DNA of 10,712 nt from Baffinella frigidus. Taxonomy: Eukaryota > Cryptophyceae > Cryptomonadales > Baffinellaceae. The notes under the pieces are model-generated. The model was not told the origin of the DNA and did no database searches. It saw only the letters and a program-made list of their open reading frames with translations. Positions 1 to 6,268 of this stretch are shown here, one piece after another. The DNA lies in the NCBI GenBank assembly GCA_026770585.1, contig MU646896.1, positions 261,578 through 272,289 of the forward strand, written 5' to 3'. The position numbers and the translations under genes are program-made. Each line of letters starts with the position of its first letter. Position 1 is the stretch's first letter.

Positions 1-10
1 CACACACTCA

Positions 11-51
<41 letters not shown>

Positions 52-107
52 TCACTCACTCACTCACTCACTCACTCACTCACTCTCTCTCTCTCTCTCA
101 CACACAC

Positions 108-142
<35 letters not shown>

Positions 143-280
143 GACAGACAGACACACATACACAGACACAGACACAGACACAGACACACACAAACTCACA
201 CACTCGCTCACTCACTCACTCTATCTCTCTCTCTCACACACACGCACACACACACACACTCACACACACACACACACGCA
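1..280. repeat. Compound CA / CTCA / CT / CAGA microsatellite
   Basis: Nearly the whole stretch is made of alternating blocks of (CA)n, (CTCA)n, (CT)n and (CAGA)n, with only scattered interruptions such as CGGA and CGCA. Blocks of one motif recur after blocks of another, which suggests repeated slippage and local duplication. There is no coding potential. The array starts at the window edge and probably extends to the left. Confidence 0.97.
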
Positions 281-356
281 AAAACAGCGCTGCACGCTGG
301 ACACCATATTGGGGGTCGTAGTAAGTCAGAAATCATAAATCGGTGGAAGAGGACTT

Positions 357-505
357 GCAATACCTCGGCGATAAGAACCCCCCCCCCCCCCCAAAGACCC
401 TACATCAGGCCTCATCTAGGGTCCTACGGTGGACCTAGGTGTACCTAGGTCCTACGGTTGTCCTAGGGGAGTGGGGGGGGGGTTCTTTCGGTACTATGGT
501 TTACC
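357..505. mobile_element. Degenerate copy of the palindromic TACAGGGG MITE family
   Basis: The left part reads TACCTCGGCGATAAGAA followed by a poly-C run. This matches TACCTCGCTCATAAGAA plus poly-C in the intact copies at 6713, 7006 and 7464. The middle has several CCTAGG and TCCTACGGT units. The right part is a poly-G run followed by GGTTCTTTCGGTA, matching GGTTTCTTATGAGCGAGGTA in degraded form. The core seems expanded by an internal duplication of a CCTAGG-TCCTACGGT unit. Terminal CAGGGG is not preserved, so the exact ends are uncertain. Confidence 0.55.
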
Positions 506-596
506 AAAATGGACACTTCTGTGCCTGGGCGATGCCTATTCCAAACATGTTTTGAGCTCCAATTGGTCAATGGTCCTGGCGCCGCTAGTAGACCTT

Positions 597-669
597 GAGA
601 GAGAGAGGGCGAGAGAGAGAGAGAGAGGGCGAGAGAAAGAGAGCGAGAGCGAGAGAGAGAGAGAGAGGG
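597..669. repeat. GA microsatellite
   Basis: An imperfect (GA)n tract interrupted by GGGC and GC dinucleotides. It keeps reading frames open that translate as RERERE low-complexity peptide, which I do not regard as genes. Confidence 0.95.
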
Positions 670-767
670 TGGACCTTGAGAGAGGAGGCGTTGGTGTTGT
701 CCGTCAGCACGCCCACCAGCACGCCGGCCGAAAGCGGTCCGCCTGATCCCAGGGAGGTTTTCAGGTT

Positions 768-812
768 GAGGGTGTAGGGTTTAGGGTTTAGGGTTCATGG
801 TTCAGGGTTTGG
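768..812. repeat. Short TTTAGGG telomere-like tract
   Basis: About five heptamers, two perfect (TTTAGGG) and the rest variants such as TTCATGG and TTCAGGG, with the G-rich strand on plus. It is an interstitial relic of the same motif that forms the longer arrays later in the window. Confidence 0.8.
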
Positions 813-873
813 GGGCTCGCCATGCCCGCGCGCGACGAGTGGCGAGCCGAGCAGCGGAGGGAGGACAGACGGT

Positions 874-1000
874 TTGTCTTTGCTCCACGGGCGCCCCTGC
901 CCGCACAAGAGCGGGGACGCGGGCGCAAACGACGTCGCGTGCTCGTTGGGGCACGATTGCCCGTACCCGAAGGCGACTGGGGAGCGCGATGTCATGCCAT
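874..1000 (+). pseudogene. Possible Cys-rich secreted-protein domain fragment
   Basis: One plus frame contains GDAGANDVACSLGHDC, with cysteines encoded at 898, 940 and 958 (spacing C-x13-C-x5-C). From memory of algal secretome proteins, this resembles a repeated motif of the form GxxGAxxxxCxLGTDCxxCG. The resemblance is short, has no flanking domain support, and the final Cys-Gly is replaced by Pro-Lys. The local base composition is GC-rich, like the protease exons at 2574-2954. Treat it as a possible decayed exon. Chance similarity is a real alternative, and other frames across 795-1160 are also open because of the high GC content. Confidence 0.25.
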
Positions 1001-1120
1001 GGTTGCCCGCCCCCGTATCCGTAGAATTCAGGATGGGGTTTGCGTCCTGCATCCGCCCCCCGCAAAAAGTCTCAGCGCGAGGGTTTGTTAGAGAGGATAC
1101 GCCGTTTTGCCAAACCGCTA

Positions 1121-1254
1121 CCGAGCGAGGACGCGACACGATTTTTAAAACTTTGACCTGAATCCTGAAGGAAATGGACTTTTAAAATGAAAAGCCAGGA
1201 CCGGAATCCCGGTCCTGACTGTCTTACATGTGCCGAGTTGGCTCGACAGCGGCC
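1121..1254 (+). repeat. Dispersed hairpin-bearing repeat, copy 1
   Basis: This segment aligns end to end with 4960-5112. Both begin with CCGAGCGAGGACG, share ATTTT...AAAACTTT, then GAAATGGACTTTT(A/G)AAATGAAAA, then a hairpin, and end with CTCGA(C/T)AGCGGCC. In this copy the hairpin has arms CAGGACCGG (1196-1204) and CCGGTCCTG (1209-1217), with loop AATC. I do not recognise the family. It could be a SINE-like or MITE-like element, or a repeated non-coding RNA. The strand is arbitrary. Confidence 0.7.
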
Positions 1255-1465
1255 CGTGGCGTCGTCACGCGAGCATCAGACGTCCATTCCCGGAACATCG
1301 CACAGTCCTCGGTGGTGCGAAACAGCATCAACCCTAGCGACAGATTGCGCGCCACAAAGGGGGGAGGGGGGGTGTATTGATTACACGACCAAAATAACCA
1401 CGTACTAAGACACCCCGTGGGGGTATTTGAGCTACTAGGATCTGGAGGGACACCCCTGGACTTTT

Positions 1466-1550
1466 GATCATCAGAAAACGCCACCCCCCTAGGACCAACA
1501 TAGGACCCTAGCCAGAGGCCTATGCTTCATAGGCGGGTGTAGTTTCTGGC
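1466..1550. mobile_element. Degenerate core of the TACAGGGG MITE family
   Basis: ATCATCAGAAAACGCC followed by CCCCCCTAGGACCAACATAGG and GGCCTATGC matches the left arm and centre of the intact element at 7006-7127. The right arm is badly eroded: GGCGGGTGTAGTTTCTGG is the only recognisable part. The terminal CAGGGGTACC repeats are missing. Confidence 0.5.
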
Positions 1551-1752
1551 AACTCGAGGGCATTAATCACTTTCCCCAATCAGTAGCCTGTCACATCGGG
1601 GGACGCTGCAAAATGCCTGGTTGGTACAGGGTGGCGGGCGCTCGAGAGTCCCACGTATCACTCTCAACTGAGCCTGGCAGTTTTTGTATCGGGACGAGAC
1701 CAATCTGGAAATCCGGGCGACTTGGTACATAACCCCCCTGATTTAATCGCGG

Positions 1753-1905
1753 CGAGTATTTTAACAAAATACGATTTCGGGGATCTCCGATCTGATTTGC
1801 AACGAAATTTACTACACGGACGTGACCATTTTTAAAAGTACGGACAAATTGTGCGGTAATTTTCGCTGAAAATATTTTTAAAATCGTATTTTGTCAAAAT
1901 ACTCG
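1753..1905. mobile_element. AT-rich foldback element (MITE-like)
   Basis: The arms at 1753-1777 and 1881-1905 are inverted repeats of 25 bp, identical at 24 positions (left CGAGTATTTTAACAAAATAC..., one A/G difference). The 103 bp between them is AT-rich and encodes nothing recognisable. Its composition contrasts with the GC-rich flanks. A target site duplication is not clear: the flanks CGCGG and TCCGG are only weakly alike. No transposase is present, so if mobile it is non-autonomous. Confidence 0.65.
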
Positions 1906-2014
1906 TCCGGATGAGATTAGTCAACTGTTGTTGGAATCTTTCGCGCGGGTGCCATCCCCACCCCTTGTTTAGACCTACAAAGGGCACCCCGTGTTTAGGG
2001 GTGGCGGGACCCAC

Positions 2015-2072
2015 CATCATGTCCGCAATCCACGTCGGCACGTCCGTGGTGCGGTTGTCGAAAGGGACGCAT
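2015..2072 (-). CDS. Protease homologue exon: possible C-terminal helix
   Basis: After CCGCAG at 2078-2073 the frame reads CVPFDNRTTDVPTWIADMM. This resembles the family's C-terminal pattern C-x(5-10)-vyTrVxxyxxWI, with the terminal helix WIADMM. ATGATG is followed by GTGGGT, a possible donor, or the frame may simply continue to a later stop. The stretch between this and the VAGW exon (about 2073-2235) has no recognisable active-site Ser region. Confidence 0.33.
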
Positions 2073-2235
2073 CTGCGGACACGACCACGTCATGTATTCA
2101 CAGGCTCGTGCAGTCCGTGGGTGAGGCTCGTGCCAGCAGTCAGTGTGTACCCGGCAGAGTGCTGGCTGGTAGGTCGCGGGGGGTCTTGGGTTGTGCCAGT
2201 TTGGGGAAGGACCGCATGCTTTCGTTCCAGCGGGA

Positions 2236-2383
2236 AGCAGGAGAGGCGGAGCCCTGCGGGGACGAGGTCTCGACCATCTCCACGAGCAGCGCGCGGCAGC
2301 TCCCTGTGTACCCACCAACCAACCCCATACCATCAGCCATCCAGCAACACCCGTCCCCGACGCGGCCCGGCCCGCCGGCAGGC
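2236..2383 (-). CDS. Protease homologue exon: VAGW-region segment, frame broken
   Basis: With phase 1 from the preceding exon the frame reads LPAGRAASGTGVAGW, matching the S1A linker and the conserved (V/A)GWG strand. W is encoded at 2339-2337. After W the same frame (LMVWGWLVGTQ) loses family character. The frame shifted by one reads GGYTGSCRALLVEMVETSSP, which looks like the following S1A stretch (LLxVxVxxxxxxxC). A single lost G after the Trp codon would reconcile them; an unrecognised intron is the alternative. The downstream limit is approximate. Confidence 0.42.
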
Positions 2384-2573
2384 CTGCATCTCTCTCTCTC
2401 TCGCTCTCGCTCTCGCTCTCGCTCGCTCTCTCTCTCGCGCGCGCGCGCTCTCTCTCTCTCTCGCCAGCCACGGCGGGCGAAGAACATGCTCAGGCGAAGA
2501 ACGCGCTTCGATATGGCCGTGTCTGCAGATGCTCAGTGCAAGCTGTCCTCACTTTCCCAACGGGTTTGCTTAC
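2384..2573 (-). other. Proposed intron 2 with GA microsatellite
   Basis: The sense strand begins GTAAGC and ends GATGCAG. About 70 bp next to the acceptor (2388-2463) are GA/GC simple repeats, where a polypyrimidine tract would usually be, so the acceptor context is purine-rich and unusual. Removal gives T|GC (Cys) and joins SAYQ to LPAG in frame. In-frame stops occur in the intron after LHCT-like residues, which is consistent with non-coding status. Confidence 0.45.
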
Positions 2574-2794
2574 ACTGGTAGGCAGATGGGAGTGCTGACA
2601 GTCGGATGATGAGGGCCAGACCTGCCCCAATGTTCGAACCGTCGTCCATGAGAAGGGCCCTCGAGCACACCACGTGCTCCAACCGGAGCAGCGCCACCGC
2701 CTCAGCGCCCCCTCGCGGATCCGGCACCACCTCACGCACCAAAACGCGCTGCAAACCCCAAACCTGCACCTCTCTTGCCACGGCGGCACACGCC
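2574..2794 (-). CDS. Protease homologue exon: Asp102-region segment
   Basis: After acceptor AACAG at 2795 the frame reads ACAAVAREVQVWGLQ, then VLVREVVPDPRGG and AEAVALLRLEHVV. This matches the S1A stretch from Cys58 through the strand before the catalytic Asp (pattern vvpHPxx...DIALLRLxxpV). The Cys that would pair with Cys42 is kept. The catalytic His is Ala and the catalytic Asp is Ala. It continues to IIRLSALPSAYQ, like the xxPvxLP linker of the family. It ends with T before GTAAGC at 2573-2568, a strong donor, leaving phase 1. Confidence 0.58.
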
Positions 2795-2953
2795 CTGTTC
2801 AGGGTTTTAGGGTTTAGGGTTTAGGGTTTAGGGTTTAGGGTTTAGGGTTTAGGGTTTAGAGTTTAGGGTTTAGGGTTTAGGGTTTGTGGTTTAGGGTTTG
2901 GGGTTCGCCCTGTTTAGGGTTTAGGGTTTAGGGTTTAGGGTTTAGGGTTTGAC
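2795..2953 (-). repeat. Intron filled with CCCTAAA telomere-like repeats
   Basis: On plus this is an almost pure TTTAGGG array, about 20 heptamers with a few variants (TTTAGAG, TTTGTGG, TTTGGGG and one interruption CGCCCTG). On the protease sense strand it begins GTCAAACCCTAAACCC and ends CCCTGAACAG. These are usable GT and AG sites, and they join the flanking exons with correct phase (GG|G, Gly). The array therefore appears to sit inside an intron rather than simply beside a gene. Confidence 0.7.
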
Positions 2954-3165
2954 CCTGCAGTGAGCACCCAGTCCGAAGCGACCAATGAGCCTGCGCAGAC
3001 AACACGCCCGCTTGCGTCCAGGATGTCGACAACTTCGATTTGCGGCGCCTCGGGGCTGCCCGATGGGGCTGCCCCCCTCGGCACTGGGTGGTGCCACCGC
3101 GGGAGGACCAGCGCCGAGCACGCGCCCCCTTCCGGCGGGGAGGATATCGCGAAGTTACCGCTCAC
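2954..3165 (-). CDS. Protease homologue exon: His57-region segment
   Basis: The minus-strand frame (open up to about 3177) ends with VVDILDASGRVVCAG then SLVASDWVLTAG. This matches the canonical S1A pattern in which a Cys (Cys42) precedes GxSL and WVLTA-A/G-HC follows. The exon is proposed to end at 2954 with two bases of a codon (GG), before GTCAAACCC, giving a phase-2 donor. The 5' limit is unknown. The Pro-rich, low-complexity upstream part (about 3060-3165) may be intron or non-coding, and several AG acceptors lie at 3050-3080. The last four residues of the open frame are telomere-like repeat read through, which supports a junction at 2954. Confidence 0.6.
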
Positions 3166-3613
3166 CGAATCGTAAACCTACCGGGGAAGCAGTCAGTTTG
3201 TAGTGCCCGACAGACAGTAGAGTGCACCATCAGTCCCACCTACGCGGGGGGGCTGATGGTTCCACCGGTGAAGCAATCGCGAGTTTTCTTTTGCCACCCA
3301 TGTGCACCTGCCCGGGAAGTCGAATGTGATCACCTTCCCCGTCTAGTAGACCGCACACAGGTGGAGCAGAGGGGCGAGTGGAAGCGTGACTCTCGAGCAG
3401 TTGCACGCACCTGGTTGCATGGAGTGGAAGCAGCACAGACGGCGATGACGGCTGCTGCGAGAAGTGCCGCGCACGACAAAGACGGAGGCATCGCCCACGG
3501 TCTTTCAGAAGGGGACCGCTCGATGGTTGCGTTTTTTTTTGACCCTTGTTCAAAATGACCGTGTTTCTATTTCGATAAACGGCTCCATCCGTGATCCAAA
3601 CAAGTCTAATGGT

Positions 3614-3660
3614 TTCCCGCCGACTTGGAGCGGTTCTATCCCGCTCCAAGTCGGCGGGAA
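3614..3660. repeat. Perfect 20-bp inverted repeat with 7-nt loop
   Basis: The left arm TTCCCGCCGACTTGGAGCGG (3614-3633) is exactly complementary to 3641-3660. The loop is TTCTATC. Weak pairing continues outward (TAATGG with TCATTT, one bulge). A transcript from either strand would fold into a very stable GC-rich hairpin. Confidence 0.95.
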
Positions 3661-3741
3661 TCATTTTCTAAGAAATTTTTCTTCTGTGCCGCACCCGGAG
3701 GGGGAAGTCCCTTAGCTTTTAAAGGCCCAGGGTTTTAAGAC

Positions 3742-3773
3742 TTGTACAGGGCTATTATAGACTCCCTGTACAA
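3742..3773. repeat. Perfect 10-bp inverted repeat with 12-nt loop
   Basis: TTGTACAGGG (3742-3751) is the exact reverse complement of 3764-3773, with an AT-rich loop. The arms contain TACAGGG, the same start as the terminal repeat of the MITE family at 6713-8472, but there is no further similarity. A solo or collapsed element and coincidence are both possible. Confidence 0.9.
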
Positions 3774-3869
3774 TCCTTTTAGAATTCTTCACGTCCTGGG
3801 TAGGGCCACGTTTTTGGACCATTATTTCATTCACAACTGGAGCCGTCTATGAGAATCGGCGCACTTGAT

Positions 3870-3930
3870 CCCCTACAATGCACCAGATAGGGTAACGGCC
3901 CACCATGATGACCCCTACAATGCACCAGAT
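3870..3930. repeat. 19-bp direct repeat, 42-bp period
   Basis: CCCCTACAATGCACCAGAT occurs exactly at 3870-3888 and again at 3912-3930. The 23 bp between the copies is unrelated. It may be the start of a tandem duplication or a short-unit footprint. Confidence 0.9.
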
Positions 3931-4373
3931 GTCATGTGCTGACAAAAGGAAAAAATGCGAAAGGTCACGACCCCGAAATAGAACAGTCACCTGGTCACGT
4001 TTGGAGCAAGCTAAGAAGGTCATATGAGACAAATGCGCCTGGTCTTGTCCAGTCTATTATTCTTTTATCCACGGCCGGTGCGAGGTCGCGGCGGTCCGCT
4101 TCATCATGTCCTGCGAGAGAACGTACCGATACTGCAGAATCCGACTTATTACTGGAGCCATTGGATTCTAAGGGATTCCCCCCCCCGGGCGCGGATCTGT
4201 TTTTTTGCGCCGCAGGCTGCCTAATTTCGGGCGACATCTCGTACAAATGCCGTTAATTCCTGAGAAATGGAAAACCCGCAATCGAAAGTCAATTATTTCC
4301 ACCTGAGAAACGTTCGGCCGCGATAAAATCACTTGTAAAGTCGATCGCAGAAGAAAATCAATTTCAAATTGTT
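3931..4373. other. Unassigned region
   Basis: No gene, RNA or repeat family is recognised here. Short frames on both strands lack motifs. A C-rich run (4179-4190) and a T-run (4200-4206) are the only simple sequence. Confidence 0.5.
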
Positions 4374-4374
4374 A

Positions 4375-4566
4375 CTACGAGCTCGTACGCATTGGACATT
4401 GTCTATTTGTGGGGGGCCGTCTATGTCCCATGATACACGTACCGCTACCAGTACCTTGTAAACCCGTGTACGAGCTCGTACGAGCGCTCGTACCGGGGTA
4501 TGGTATTGGTACGAGCTCGTACCGGATAAGGATACCTGGTACCGGTACGTGTGACTCGTAGTCACG
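4375..4566. repeat. Cluster of GTACGAGCTCGTAC-type palindromes
   Basis: Perfect palindromes are crowded here: TACGAGCTCGTA at 4376-4387, GTACGAGCTCGTAC at 4468-4481, GTACGAGCGCTCGTAC at 4478-4493 (overlapping the previous one), GGTACGAGCTCGTACC at 4508-4523, and GTGACT/AGTCAC at 4551-4565 with a 3-nt loop. The same 6-10 bp half-site (GTACGAGC) is used repeatedly. No open frame of note is present. Confidence 0.85.
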
Positions 4567-4605
4567 AGAGGTCGCGAGTTCGCATTACGAAATTCGTACG
4601 TACAA

Positions 4606-4639
4606 GCAAGGGGTATTTTTAGGGGGGAAATCCCCTTGC
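4606..4639. repeat. Hairpin GCAAGGGG..., copy 1 of a repeated unit
   Basis: GCAAGGGG (4606-4613) pairs with CCCCTTGC (4632-4639), and ATTT/AAAT extends the stem past one bulged T. CAAGGGGTATTTTTAG and CCCCTTGCCGCT recur at 4900-4936 as a second copy. After the hairpin, CCGAGTGAAG and TTTTAAAGCTTT weakly resemble the start of the dispersed repeat at 1121 and 4960, so this may be a third, more diverged copy. Confidence 0.75.
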
Positions 4640-4758
4640 CGCTACGTACCGAGTGAAGTGGGGGTTCGGGAAGGCTACAAGTGGGGTTTAAAGGGGTTTT
4701 AAAGCTTTCCACGTCCAGCCAAGAACCTGATGATAAATTGTACAATTGTACGGGCAAT

Positions 4759-4865
4759 TTGTAAACGGTCGTGACTGTTTTTCAAAAACAATCGTGATAC
4801 GTTTACAATGTACATGTAAACTTTACATGGCCATGAAAAAAAAGTACCTTGTAGGTACAAGGTAC
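4759..4865. repeat. Overlapping palindromes and an imperfect 48-bp hairpin
   Basis: An imperfect hairpin spans about 4759-4808, with outer arms TTGTAAACG/CGTTTACAA and an inner stem GTTTTT-C-AAAAAC. CATGTAAA-C-TTTACATG (4813-4829) overlaps CATGGCCATG (4826-4835). GTACCTTGTA (4844-4853) pairs with TACAAGGTAC (4856-4865) across 2 nt. It is AT-rich and non-coding as far as I can see. Confidence 0.8.
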
Positions 4866-4899
4866 GTAATGAGGTGCTCCAGCGGGAAAGAGCCGCTGC

Positions 4900-4931
4900 C
4901 AAGGGGTATTTTTAGAAAAAAATACCCCTTG
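4900..4931. repeat. Hairpin CAAGGGGTATTTTT, copy 2
   Basis: A perfect 14-bp stem, 4900-4913 with 4918-4931, and loop AGAA. It lies directly upstream of the second copy of the hairpin-bearing dispersed repeat (from 4960), separated by a direct repeat of GACGCAGTGCC (4940-4958). It may belong to that element. Confidence 0.88.
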
Positions 4932-4959
4932 CCGCTGCCGACGCAGTGCCGACGCAGTG

Positions 4960-5112
4960 CCGAGCGAGGACGTCATCCAATTTTGGGGTTTCAAAACTTT
5001 CTTTTGATTCCTCGGGGAAATGGACTTTTGAAATGAAAAAGCTGAGGCCGTGAAAAAGGCCGGATTCTGGCCTCAGCTTTGAAACGAACCCCCGGGTGCC
5101 TCGATAGCGGCC
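4960..5112 (+). repeat. Dispersed hairpin-bearing repeat, copy 2
   Basis: Homologous to 1121-1254: CCGAGCGAGGACG at the start, GGAAATGGACTTTTGAAATG in the middle, CTCGATAGCGGCC at the end. The hairpin arms are AAAGCTGAGGCC (5038-5049) and GGCCTCAGCTTT (5069-5080), perfectly complementary, with a 19-nt loop (4 nt in copy 1). The aligned stem differs from copy 1 by paired changes that keep the helix. The function is unknown. Confidence 0.72.
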
Positions 5113-5282
5113 TAGGACCTATCCTCGTAGATATTTAGTACCCTCGTATGTCCACCAGCCCTCCGAGGAGTCTCAAACAGTGCCCTGGAACCCCCACAAG
5201 GACGCGGTCCCCTCTGCTGACAAGCCCGCACCAGCACTGACTGGGCCTGCCCTCTTGCCAGCGTTGACCATAAACACAGAAC
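5113..5282. other. Unassigned region
   Basis: No recognisable gene. A minus-strand frame running out of the telomere-like tract into 5112 starts with a hydrophobic stretch (GFWVLCLWSTLARGQAQ) that looks superficially like a signal peptide. It begins inside repeat-derived sequence and has no downstream domain, so I do not call it. Confidence 0.4.
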
Positions 5283-5912
5283 CCAGAACCCGAGACACTG
5301 AACCCTAAACATCAAACCCTAAACCTTGTACCTTGAACCCTAAACCCTGAACCCTGAACCCTAGACCCTAAACCCTCAATTCTAACCCCTGACCCCTTGA
5401 CCCTAAACCCTACACCCTGAACCCTAAATCCTGAACCCCAAACACTCAACCATCAACCCTGAACCCGAACCCTACACCCTAAACACTTAACCCACAACCC
5501 TCAACCCTCAACCCTCAAACTTCAACCCTAATACCTAAACCCTAAACGTTCAACCCTCAACCCTAAATCCTATAAAACCTAAACCTTGAAATCCTCACCC
5601 TAAACCCTAAATCCAAACCCTAAACCCTCACCCTAAATTCGAAACCCTACATCCTAAACCCTAAACCGTACAACCGAAAACCTGAACCCTAAGCCCTAAA
5701 CTCTAGATCCTGAACACTAGTCTTGCCCTAGACCCTGGGCCCTAAAGACCAAACCCTTAACACTAAATTCTAAATTGTAAATTCTAAACCCTAAACCCTT
5801 CACCTTAAACCCTAAACCCTAAACCCTAAACCCTAAACCCTAAACCCTAAACCCTAAACACCAAACACTAAAACCTAAACCCTAAACCCTACACCCCAAA
5901 CCCTGCATGTAA
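5283..5912. repeat. Degenerate CCCTAAA telomere-like array
   Basis: About 90 heptamer-like units with the C-rich strand on plus, the reverse of the array at 2795-2953. The first ~500 bp is heavily diverged (CCCTGAA, CCCTCAA, ACCTAAA, TTCTAAA). A block of eight or more perfect CCCTAAA units lies at about 5807-5858. Internal position and decay mark it as an interstitial tract rather than a chromosome end. Confidence 0.93.
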
Positions 5913-6249
5913 ACCCTCAACTGGAGGAGTAAATCAGAAACACACAGAAACATGACGGCTGTGCTGGTATTTTGACGGACTTGCTCTTTCGGCCCTTGAG
6001 GTTTTAAATGCTCCCAACATAGCCCAACAAAACGCCTTTTCCGCAGAAAAGATTTGCAGAAATGGGTCTAGCGGAAGGGCTCCGCTCGGGCGCTAGAGAC
6101 ACACGGAGACATCGTGTGCGAGTTAGGCTTCACTGAGGGAGAGTCGGAGCCGCACGTGCAGTGGGCTTACATCTCCTTATAGTGGACGTGAGGGGGGCGT
6201 CTGCGTTGCAGGGGAGGGGGCGAGGGTGGCACTTGAGCACACCCTAGCT
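5913..6249. other. Unassigned region
   Basis: Nothing recognisable is coded here. A short imperfect inverted repeat, CTAGCG...CGCTAG, lies at about 6068-6097. ATCTCCTTATAGTGGACGTGA at 6171-6191 recurs with one change at 7341-7361, hinting at a dispersed element that is otherwise diverged. Confidence 0.45.
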
Positions 6250-6268
6250 TCACGGGCGGTTTAACACG

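Larger units (their letters stand above)
2015..3165 (-). pseudogene. Trypsin-like (S1A) serine protease homologue, fragmented, with introns
   Basis: Read on the minus strand, four segments in order resemble a chymotrypsin-fold serine protease: the N-terminal barrel up to the His57 region (3165-2954), the Asp102 region (2794-2574), the VAGW region (2383 onward) and the C-terminal helix (2072-2015). The first two junctions fit GT...AG introns of 159 and 190 bp with matching phases. The family cleaves peptide bonds with a His-Asp-Ser triad and is normally secreted. Here the His position reads Ala (TAGAC rather than TAGHC), the Asp position reads Ala (AEAVALLRL rather than xNDIALLRL), and no GDSGG segment is visible. 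A frame change is needed after VAGW. It is therefore a pseudogene or an inactive protease homologue. No upstream signal-peptide exon was identified. Family resemblance was judged by eye. Confidence 0.55.
3166..3869. other. Unassigned region with two hairpins
   Basis: I see no recognisable gene here. The frames open on both strands across 3230-3660 give peptides without family motifs. The stretch holds the perfect hairpin at 3614-3660 and the hairpin at 3742-3773, both listed separately. The first part, beside the protease segment, may contain an upstream intron or promoter of that gene, but nothing in the sequence shows it. Confidence 0.5.

Noticed and set aside
1995-2609. Long plus-strand frames of 196 and 232 codons and a minus-strand frame of 158 codons
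   Set aside because: The plus frames run antisense to the protease segments and through the CT repeat. The 158-codon minus frame contains the VAGW segment but is otherwise intron or repeat, so its full length is not a protein.
2626-2645. tRNA B-box-like GGTTCGAAC on the minus strand
   Set aside because: There is no A box, cloverleaf or anticodon arm at the proper distance, and the bases fall in the proposed protease exon.
3040-3664. 172-codon plus frame and 144-codon minus frame
   Set aside because: No family motifs. The plus frame overlaps the protease exon antisense, GC-rich composition makes such open frames common, and the minus frame crosses the perfect hairpin at 3614-3660.
5112-5315. 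Minus-strand frame with an apparent signal peptide
   Set aside because: Its start is inside telomere-like repeat sequence and the mature part has no recognisable motif or support from composition.
5283-5912. A true chromosome end (telomere)
   Set aside because: The tract is internal, heavily diverged and followed by unique sequence, and similar tracts occur in both orientations through the window.
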